Program-made: the position numbers and the translations under genes
Notes under the pieces: model-generated
What the model saw: the letters and a program-made list of their open reading frames with translations, nothing else
The model's database searches: none
Told to the model about the DNA's origin: nothing
Source: Nitrospirota bacterium
GTDB lineage: Bacteria > Nitrospirota > CAKKRA01 > 9FT-COMBO-42-15
DNA length: 11,622 nucleotides
Direction of reading: 5' to 3'
Assembly (NCBI GenBank): GCA_016195585.1
Contig: JACPZJ010000106.1
Coordinates: 1 to 11,622 of the forward strand
In this document: piece by piece, positions 7,037 to 11,622 of the stretch
Layout of the letters: each line of letters opens with the position of its first letter
How positions within the stretch are numbered: the first letter of the stretch is position 1

Positions 7037-7083
7037 CAACCAATTACACCTATGTTACCGTATTCTCACACTTTAGGGATAAT
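7033..7083 (+). promoter_or_regulatory. Candidate promoter region for the cold-shock gene
   Basis: A consensus -35 TTGACA (7033-7038) is present, but the hexamer 17 bases on (TACCGT, 7056-7061) is poor. A second possibility is TTACCG (7055-7060), a 17-base spacer and GATAAT (7078-7083). Either would give a leader of roughly 125-150 bases before the GTG, in keeping with the long leaders of cold-shock genes. Neither is decisive. Confidence 0.3.
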
Positions 7084-7137
7084 TTAGAATTACTGTATGG
7101 GCAGGGTAACAAAAAATAAAACGCTTATTTTGAGGTG

Positions 7138-7181
7138 ACCGCGGATATATTATTTATTATTATATATTCAGCGGTTTTTTT
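7138..7181 (+). terminator. Terminator-like hairpin in the csp leader
   Basis: ACCGCGGATATAT (7138-7150) can pair imperfectly with ATATATTCAGCGGT (7161-7174), and a run of T residues ends the structure (7174-7181). It stands 33 bases before the csp start codon, with no room for a separate promoter in between. It may therefore be an attenuator in the csp leader, or else the terminator of the cysE operon. Upstream, TGTTACC (7053-7059) can pair with GGTAACA (7105-7111). Confidence 0.5.
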
Positions 7182-7214
7182 GTTAACGTAGTTGTTTTAA
7201 AAAGGAGGAAGGTT

Positions 7215-7421
7215 GTGAGAAGTACAGGTAAGGTAAAGTGGTTTAATGACAAAAAGGGGTTTGGTTTTATCCAGCGTGAGGACGGGGAGGATGTATTTGT
7301 TCATTATTCAGCGGTTCAGACAGAAGGGTATAAGTCTTTAAAAGAGGGGCAGGCAGTGGAATTTGATATTGTGCAGGGCCCCAAAGGACCACAGGCTGCA
7401 AATGTAACAGCATCAGCGTAA
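7215..7421 (+). CDS. csp: Cold-shock domain protein (CspA family)
   Basis: A small single-stranded nucleic-acid-binding protein, taken from the family to be an RNA chaperone and antiterminator in the cytosol. The 68 residues form one complete cold-shock domain. GKVKWFNDKKGFGFI contains RNP1 (KGFGFI, about 15-20), DVFVHYSAV contains RNP2, and the domain ends GPQAANVTA. The start is GTG 7215 with a strong AAGGAGG (7202-7208) upstream. It is monocistronic between a leader hairpin and a strong terminator. No CspA-type cold box was recognised in the leader, so cold induction is not shown; many paralogues are constitutive. Confidence 0.96.
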   Translation: MRSTGKVKWFNDKKGFGFIQREDGEDVFVHYSAVQTEGYKSLKEGQAVEFDIVQGPKGPQAANVTASA

Positions 7422-7454
7422 TTAATTACTTAATTAATATTAGGGGGAAAATTT

Positions 7455-7484
7455 AAGGCACGCAAGGTATTGCGTGCCTTTTTT
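7455..7484 (+). terminator. Rho-independent terminator of csp
   Basis: A perfect 11-bp stem AAGGCACGCAA (7455-7465) / TTGCGTGCCTT (7470-7480) with a 4-base GGTA loop runs straight into a T-run (six T residues at 7479-7484). It starts 33 bases after the csp stop. Confidence 0.95.
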
Positions 7485-7493
7485 GTTTATTCA

Positions 7494-7579
7494 CCCCGTT
7501 AGAAAACTCCGCCATAAATGGCGGGAATTTATTCCTTATAGAAAAGACGGGGTAAAAGCCCTACAAGTTTCTAACGGGG
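7494..7579. mobile_element. Second MITE-like palindromic element (86 bp)
   Basis: The ends CCCCGTTAGAAA (7494-7505) and TTTCTAACGGGG (7568-7579) are perfect 12-bp inverted repeats, extendable by ACT/AGT with one bulge. TTCA flanks both sides (7490-7493 and 7580-7583), consistent with a 4-bp target duplication. Inside is a tight palindrome CCGCCAT-AA-ATGGCGG (7509-7524). There is no coding capacity. The element ends nine bases before the fdhD ATG, so it fills that gene's leader and may supply the G-rich patch nearest its start. Its ends differ from those of the element at 781-931, so the two belong to different families. Confidence 0.65.
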
Positions 7580-7588
7580 TTCACCTTT

Positions 7589-8374
7589 ATGAAAGAAATG
7601 AAGGAATTTAATATACTAAAAATAGAAAAGGGTGAGGGTAAGAAGATTAAGGATTATGTTGCCATTGAAAGAAATATTACCCTTTACTTAAATGGCGAGG
7701 AGTTTATCACCCTGATGTGCACCCCTGTGATGGTTAAGGAACTATCAGTGGGCCTTCTTCTTTCAGAGAAGATGGTCTCAGAAAATGAGGATATTAAGGA
7801 GATTGATTTTAATGAGGTAGATGGGATCGTTTCAATTAAGATAAGGGATTATTCAAAAAATGCAATTGAAAAGATAGCCCATGCCGCCCTTACATCAGGC
7901 TGCGGCAGGGGACTGGCAACAGACTTTTTAAAGGGCTTTACTAATGAGCAGAAGGTTGTGTCTTCTTTGAGAATACCAGCTAAAGATATAAGCAGCATAG
8001 CACGGGATTTTATTAATATGTCAAATGCCTATAAAGAGACAGGAGGTGTGCATAGCGCTGCGCTATGGGACGGCAGGAGGGTTGAGGTTTTTTGCGAGGA
8101 CATCGGAAGGCACAATGCAGTGGACAAGGTGTTTGGATATTGTTTACTGAATAATATCCCTTCAAAAGACAAGATTGTCCTGACCAGCGGCAGGATATCC
8201 TCTGATATATTGCTTAAGGTGAGCAGGAGGGGTGTTCCGATGATTATAAGCAGGAATGCACCCACCAGCCTCTCTGTTGATATGGCATATTTCCTCGGCA
8301 TTACCCTTGTCGGCTTTGTGCGTGGAGAGAGGATGAATGTCTACACACATCCATCACGGGTTGTTTTTTCGTAG
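7589..8374 (+). CDS. fdhD: FdhD-family sulfurtransferase for formate dehydrogenase maturation
   Basis: In the family, FdhD takes sulfur from the cysteine desulfurase IscS and transfers it to the molybdenum (or tungsten) bis-PGD cofactor of formate dehydrogenase, a step needed for activity. The 261 residues show the usual pattern: VAIERNITLYLNGEEFITLMCTP at the start, LSVGLLLSE, the cysteine loop SGCGRG, GGVHSAALWD, the strongly conserved EDIGRHNAVDK, LTSGRISSDILLK, SRNAPTSLSVDMA and GFVRGERMNVYTHP. Only Cys105 is present in the loop: the second Cys of the CxxC seen in the E. coli protein is Gly108. ATG 7589 lies just after a MITE-like element and has only a GGGG patch nearby; ATG 7598, three codons on, is an alternative start. 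No formate dehydrogenase gene is in the window. A new promoter begins at its stop codon. Confidence 0.93.
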   Translation: MKEMKEFNILKIEKGEGKKIKDYVAIERNITLYLNGEEFITLMCTPVMVKELSVGLLLSEKMVSENEDIKEIDFNEVDGIVSIKIRDYSKNAIEKIAHAALTSGCGRGLATDFLKGFTNEQKVVSSLRIPAKDISSIARDFINMSNAYKETGGVHSAALWDGRRVEVFCEDIGRHNAVDKVFGYCLLNNIPSKDKIVLTSGRISSDILLKVSRRGVPMIISRNAPTSLSVDMAYFLGITLVGFVRGERMNVYTHPSRVVFS

Positions 8375-8404
8375 TTGACAAGAAAGTTATATTGGGTGTA
8401 ATAT
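8375..8404 (+). promoter_or_regulatory. Strong sigma70-like promoter of the synthase-Cache gene
   Basis: TTGACA (8375-8380) begins at the base after the fdhD stop. An 18-base spacer leads to TAATAT (8399-8404), preceded directly by TG. The predicted start lies near 8411, giving a leader of about 30 bases before ATG 8443. No obvious operator or leader hairpin was seen. Confidence 0.6.
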
Positions 8405-8442
8405 TATATTTCTTTCATAAATTCTTAATAACAAGGTGAAAA

Positions 8443-10278
8443 ATGAAGAAAAAGGCATCTATAATAATGGCTAAGCCTGCTCATAAGTATGAGCTTCAGG
8501 AGGTATCTGAGCCGAATCTCTTCAGGGATTACTTCCCTTACTCAGAGGTCTGCAAGATACCTTTTACAGACAGGATTATACCGCCGAGCCTGCCGCAGGA
8601 TTTTTGGATTACTGATACGACCTTCAGGGACGGACAGCAGGCAAGGCCGCCATATACAGTTAAGCAGATAGTTGATATATACGACATGCTCCACCGCCTC
8701 AGCGGGCCAAATGGTGTGGTAAGGCAGTGCGAGTTCTTTCTTTACAGCAAGAAGGATAAAGAGGCAGTTGAAAAGTGCCTTGAGAAGGGATACAAATACC
8801 CTGAGGTTACAGGCTGGATAAGGGCTGCAAAAGGTGACTTCAAGCTCGTAAAAGAGATGGGACTAAAGGAGACAGGGATACTCACCTCATGTTCGGATTA
8901 CCATATCTTCCTGAAACTGAATATGACACGCAGGGAGGCCATGAGCAGGTACCTTGAGATTGTTAAGGAGGCGCTGAATGAAGGGATAATACCGAGGTGC
9001 CATCTTGAGGATATTACCCGTGCTGATTTTTATGGCCTTGTCATACCCTTTGTTCAGGAATTGATGAGGCTGAGCGGGGAGGCAAAGATACCTGTAAAGG
9101 TGCGCGCCTGCGATACCATGGGTTATGGCGTGCCTTATACAGGCGCTGCGCTTCCGAGGGGCATTCAGGAGCTTATCCACGGCCTCAGGACTGAGGGCGG
9201 CGTGCCATCGGAATACCTTGAGTGGCACGGCCATAATGATTTTCATAAGGTATTGATAAATGCATCAACTGCATGGCTCTATGGCTGTGCCGCCGCAAAT
9301 GGCGCAATACTCGGCTTTGGCGAGAGGACAGGAAATTCGCCTATTGAGGGTCTTGTAGTTGAGTATATCAGCCTGCGCGGCGATAATAACGGCATAGACA
9401 CGAGGGTAATTACAGAGATAGCGGAATATTTCCATAAAGAGCTGCACTATCATATCCCGCCGAATTATCCTCTTGTTGGTTCGGAGTTCAATACAACGAG
9501 TGCAGGCATTCATCTGGATGGGGTATTAAAGAATAAAGAGATTTACAATATATTTGATACAGCAAAATTATTGAACAGGCCGATTGGCATTACCATAACA
9601 GATAAATCAGGCCTTGCAGGTGTTGCACACTGGATAAATACCCATCTTGAACTCACAGGTGATAAGAAGGTTGACAAAAGGCATCCAGCGGTTTCAAAGA
9701 TATATAAATGGGTAACAGAGCAGTATGAGAACGGGAGGCTTACATCCGTATCTTCTGAGGAGATGCTCGCACTTGCCAAAAAATATCTGCCTGAATATTT
9801 TGTGTCAGAACTTGACAAACTAAAGCAGAAGGCGCAGGAGATGGCCTTTCATCTGGTTGAGGAACTGGTTGAAAAATCAGAATTCAGGACAATGGACCCG
9901 AAGCTGCAGGAGCCTCTGATGAAAAAGCTTATGGAGGATGACCCCTTTATCCAATTTGCCTATGTTATTGACACTGAAGGCAAGAAGACAACGAGGAATA
10001 TTACTCAGGTTATTGATAAGGCAAAATACGAGAAATTCGGCATTAGCGAGGACTTTTCCAACAGGGACTGGTTCCTCCAGCCCATAAAGACAGGCAAGAC
10101 ATACATCACTGATTTTTATAAATCTGTAATGACAGGCGCCCTCTGCATAACTGTTTCTGCGCCAATCAGAAATATTGAAGAAGAGATAGTCGGCATCTTT
10201 GGAATGGACATAAAATTTGAAGAGCTGTTAAAGATGGTTAATGACACATCTATAGAGGAGGAGGTTATAAAGAAGTAG
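8443..10278 (+). CDS. DRE-TIM acyl-CoA/2-oxoacid synthase (isopropylmalate/homocitrate/Re-citrate synthase type) fused to a Cache/PDC domain
   Basis: Members of this superfamily add an acyl-CoA, usually acetyl-CoA, to a 2-oxoacid. The 611 residues start with an HMGL-like TIM barrel (about 53-330). FRDGQQ (61-66) carries the catalytic Arg62 and metal ligand Asp63, HGHND holds His262 and His264, GERTGN spans 293-298 and AGIHLDG spans 354-360. A helical region to about 500 follows, then a Cache/PDC-like sensor domain (about 500-600) with NRDWF (540-544), TDFYKSVMTG (556-565), ITVSAPI and VGIFGMDI. The protein has no membrane segment, so the sensor domain is cytosolic, in the place where LeuA carries its own regulatory domain. 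FPYSEV, ITDTTFRDGQQARPPYT and EFFLYSKKD recall the (Re)-citrate synthase group of anaerobes; this rests on memory, and isopropylmalate or homocitrate synthesis is not excluded. The ATG has AAGGTGA upstream; ATG 8467 is a weaker alternative. It is coupled to an aconitase-type gene. Confidence 0.85.
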   Translation: MKKKASIIMAKPAHKYELQEVSEPNLFRDYFPYSEVCKIPFTDRIIPPSLPQDFWITDTTFRDGQQARPPYTVKQIVDIYDMLHRLSGPNGVVRQCEFFLYSKKDKEAVEKCLEKGYKYPEVTGWIRAAKGDFKLVKEMGLKETGILTSCSDYHIFLKLNMTRREAMSRYLEIVKEALNEGIIPRCHLEDITRADFYGLVIPFVQELMRLSGEAKIPVKVRACDTMGYGVPYTGAALPRGIQELIHGLRTEGGVPSEYLEWHGHNDFHKVLINASTAWLYGCAAANGAILGFGERTGNSPIEGLVVEYISLRGDNNGIDTRVITEIAEYFHKELHYHIPPNYPLVGSEFNTTSAGIHLDGVLKNKEIYNIFDTAKLLNRPIGITITDKSGLAGVAHWINTHLELTGDKKVDKRHPAVSKIYKWVTEQYENGRLTSVSSEEMLALAKKYLPEYFVSELDKLKQKAQEMAFHLVEELVEKSEFRTMDPKLQEPLMKKLMEDDPFIQFAYVIDTEGKKTTRNITQVIDKAKYEKFGISEDFSNRDWFLQPIKTGKTYITDFYKSVMTGALCITVSAPIRNIEEEIVGIFGMDIKFEELLKMVNDTSIEEEVIKK

Positions 10279-10280
10279 AA

Positions 10281-10937
10281 GTGGGAAAAACTATTGTTGA
10301 AAAGATATTGAGCGAGCATTCAGGAAGGGATGTTAAGGCAGGGGACATGACAATTGCAAAGGTGGACGCAGCCCTCCTTCAGGACGGGACAGGTCCACTC
10401 GCAATCAAGCAGCTTGAGGAGATAAATTTAGTAAAGGCAGCAAACCCTGAGAAGACATTTATATTCATTGATCATGCCTCGCCGAGCCCGAGGAAAGAGC
10501 TCTCCAATGACCACAAGATACTCCGCGCCTTTGCTGATAAGACAGGCGCAAGGCTCTTTGATGTTGGCGAGGGTGTATGCCATCAGATAGTTTCAGAGCA
10601 CTATATAAACCCCTGCGATGTGCTGGTTGGCGCAGACTCACACACCTGCACAGCAGGCGGCATTGGCGCCTTTGCAACAGGCATGGGGTCAAGTGATGTT
10701 GCCATTGCACTTGCGCTCGGCAAGACATGGTTCAGGGTTCCTGAGACAATAAAGGTAAATATAAAAGGAAAATTTAAAAAAGGTGTTTATGCAAAGGATG
10801 TTATTTTATACATTATAGGCAGGATAGGCGCAGACGGCGCAACATACAAGGCTTTGGAATTTGCAGGCCCGGCAGTAAAGAACATGTCTATCTCGGAAAG
10901 GCTTACACTCTGCAACATGGAAAAAGATAGAGGCTGA
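10281..10937 (+). CDS. N-terminal fragment of the broken LeuC/aconitase-type subunit
   Basis: A 218-residue translatable ORF from GTG 10281, coupled to the synthase. It covers the substrate-side N-terminal half (FIDHASPSPRK, DVGEGVCHQIV, GADSHTCTAGG, GSSDVAIALA). The last five residues (EKDRG) after LCNM are out-of-frame additions ahead of TGA 10935. It lacks the iron-sulfur ligands. Confidence 0.8.
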   Translation: MGKTIVEKILSEHSGRDVKAGDMTIAKVDAALLQDGTGPLAIKQLEEINLVKAANPEKTFIFIDHASPSPRKELSNDHKILRAFADKTGARLFDVGEGVCHQIVSEHYINPCDVLVGADSHTCTAGGIGAFATGMGSSDVAIALALGKTWFRVPETIKVNIKGKFKKGVYAKDVILYIIGRIGADGATYKALEFAGPAVKNMSISERLTLCNMEKDRG

Positions 10938-10992
10938 CAAGGAAGCGATATACGAAAAGGTTATAGATGTAGATGCCTTCAAACTTACACCT

Positions 10993-11445
10993 TTGATCGC
11001 CTTTCCACATACAGTTGACAATGTAAAGCCTGTGAGCGAGGCAAAGGGTATAAAGGTAAATCAGGTATTTATCGGCACATGCACAAACGGAAGGCTTGAT
11101 GACCTAAAGATAGCAGCAAAGATACTAAAAGGCAAAAAGGTAAATCCAAAGACAAGGCTGATAATCACACCAGCATCAAGGGATGTATTTATTCAGGCAG
11201 ATGATGCAGGGTATATAAAGACCTTTCTAAAGGCAGGGGCAATTGTAACATCATCTGGATGCGGGCCTTGTGTCGGCGTTCACTCAGGCATACTCGGAGA
11301 CAACGAGGTTTGCCTGTCCACGCAGAACAGAAACTTCAAGGGCAGGATGGGGAATCCGGAGGGTTTTATCTACCTCTCATCCCCAGCAACAGCAGCAGCA
11401 AGCGCCATAGCCGGCGAAATCGTCGACCCGAGAAGGTATTTATAA
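10993..11445 (+). CDS. C-terminal fragment of the broken LeuC/aconitase-type subunit
   Basis: A 150-residue ORF whose only available start is TTG 10993. Homologous sequence continues upstream in the same frame to 10918 without a start codon or ribosome site, so independent translation is doubtful. It carries the three predicted cluster cysteines, one in IGTCTNGR and two in SSGCGPC, and the normal family C-terminus. Confidence 0.65.
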   Translation: MIAFPHTVDNVKPVSEAKGIKVNQVFIGTCTNGRLDDLKIAAKILKGKKVNPKTRLIITPASRDVFIQADDAGYIKTFLKAGAIVTSSGCGPCVGVHSGILGDNEVCLSTQNRNFKGRMGNPEGFIYLSSPATAAASAIAGEIVDPRRYL

Positions 11446-11521
11446 ATTTAAGCAAATGTTTCCACAACCTTCCTTCCTTATATTTAAACACCCTCGTGAC
11501 TCCGTTCAGATGAATTTTGGC
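11446..11521. other. Non-coding spacer after the aconitase-type gene
   Basis: AT-rich sequence without a credible ORF, RNA gene or clear hairpin terminator. No small-subunit gene begins here, and the next transcription unit appears to start at the promoter that follows. Confidence 0.5.
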
Positions 11522-11550
11522 TTGACATCACTCTGTATTTTAAATATACT
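11522..11550 (+). promoter_or_regulatory. Near-consensus sigma70-type promoter of the next gene
   Basis: TTGACA (11522-11527), an optimal 17-base spacer and TATACT (11545-11550) form the best promoter match in the window. Initiation would fall near 11557. The gene it serves starts beyond the right edge. Confidence 0.75.
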
Positions 11551-11579
11551 GAACATATATTCATGTGAACATCAATTCA
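11550..11579. promoter_or_regulatory. Two tandem TGAA-N6-TTCA operator-like dyads
   Basis: TGAACATATATTCA (11550-11563) and TGAACATCAATTCA (11566-11579) share the TGAACAT..ATTCA frame and are 16 bases centre to centre. They start at the last base of the -10 hexamer and cover the predicted start of transcription, where a repressor would act. The binding protein is not identifiable. Confidence 0.5.
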
Positions 11580-11622
11580 CTAAAAGTATATCTTAAGAAA
11601 TGTGATGAAAAGACGGATTTCT

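Larger units (their letters stand above)
10281..11445 (+). pseudogene. LeuC/homoaconitase/aconitase-family large subunit, broken by deletion and frameshift
   Basis: Intact relatives are [4Fe-4S] dehydratases that isomerise a 2-hydroxyacid such as isopropylmalate, homocitrate or citrate. Residues up to Met213 read in one frame (GADSHTCTAGGIGAF, PETIKVNIKGK, ISERLTLCNM), which then closes at TGA 10935. From 10918 the next frame carries the rest: WKKIEADKEAIYEKV.., IAFPHTVDNVKPVSE, GTCTNGR, SSGCGPCVG and the family-typical end GEIVDPRRYL. Joined, the two parts give about 388 residues against roughly 420 in the family. The missing part follows LCNM, where relatives read on as (A/V)-E-x-GAK.., so about 30-36 codons seem lost with a change of frame. 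All three cluster cysteines lie in the second part, so neither fragment should be active alone. No small (LeuD-type) subunit follows. GTG 10281 lies 2 bp after the synthase stop. Confidence 0.85.

Noticed and set aside
10465..10728. 87-residue minus-strand ORF
   Set aside because: It is antisense to clear aconitase-family sequence, with a repetitive Arg/Gln/Ser composition from codon bias.
1..11622. CRISPR array, tRNA or rRNA genes, defence system, prophage
   Set aside because: No regularly spaced repeats, cloverleaf sequences, rRNA motifs or phage/defence genes were seen on either strand.

Overview
The window is an AT-leaning bacterial segment in which every real gene lies on the + strand. 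Gene content (GlnA with a conserved adenylylation-type tyrosine, a DegP/HtrA protease, the non-mevalonate genes ispD and ispF, FdhD, and an isopropylmalate-synthase-family enzyme beside an aconitase-family subunit), short AGG-rich coding style and dispersed 'TCATTCCCGC'-type repeats suggest a Gram-negative anaerobe of the Deltaproteobacteria/Nitrospirota type. This placement is an inference from gene style, not from a marker gene.

Layout. (1) 2-733: C-terminal two thirds of the synthetase domain of NAD+ synthetase (nadE), cut by the left edge. (2) 734-1015: a spacer built largely from repeats, a 151-bp MITE-like element (781-931) with perfect 15-bp inverted ends and a 4-bp flanking duplication, followed at once by a separate hairpin repeat (939-965). 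(3) 1016-2431: glnA, with a hairpin terminator. (4) 2554-6956: a compact probable operon from a good sigma70-like promoter: degP/htrA, a YacL-like membrane PIN-TRAM protein, ispD (TTG start), ispF and cysE, with gaps of 30 and 6 bp, a 4-bp overlap and a 0-bp gap. Its second half echoes the yacL-ispD-ispF-gltX-cysE-cysS order of Bacillus without gltX and cysS. (5) 6930-7036: an exact 53-bp tandem duplication covering the end of cysE, then a leader with a terminator-like hairpin and a cold-shock protein gene (7215-7421) with a textbook terminator. (6) 7494-7579: a second palindromic MITE-like element, directly upstream of fdhD (7589-8374). (7) 8375-11445: a strong promoter, then a 611-residue DRE-TIM acyl-transferase-type synthase fused to a C-terminal Cache/PDC sensor domain, coupled to a LeuC/aconitase-type large subunit that is broken by an internal deletion and frameshift. 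(8) 11446-11622: no gene, but a near-consensus promoter with two tandem TGAA-N6-TTCA dyads over its start region, pointing to a regulated gene beyond the right edge.

How the genes relate. nadE and glnA both concern glutamine nitrogen. ispD and ispF are steps 3 and 5 of the MEP isoprenoid route. cysE opens cysteine synthesis, and FdhD needs cysteine-derived sulfur to activate formate dehydrogenase (none is encoded here). The synthase-Cache protein and the aconitase-type gene together look like the start of a 2-oxoacid chain-elongation or Re-citrate branch leading to 2-oxoglutarate, or a leucine-type branch; specificity cannot be fixed from the sequence. The most unusual items are the synthase-Cache fusion, the deleted partner gene, the Glu at the catalytic Asp position of an HtrA protein without a visible signal peptide, the two MITE-like elements and the operator-like pair at the right edge.
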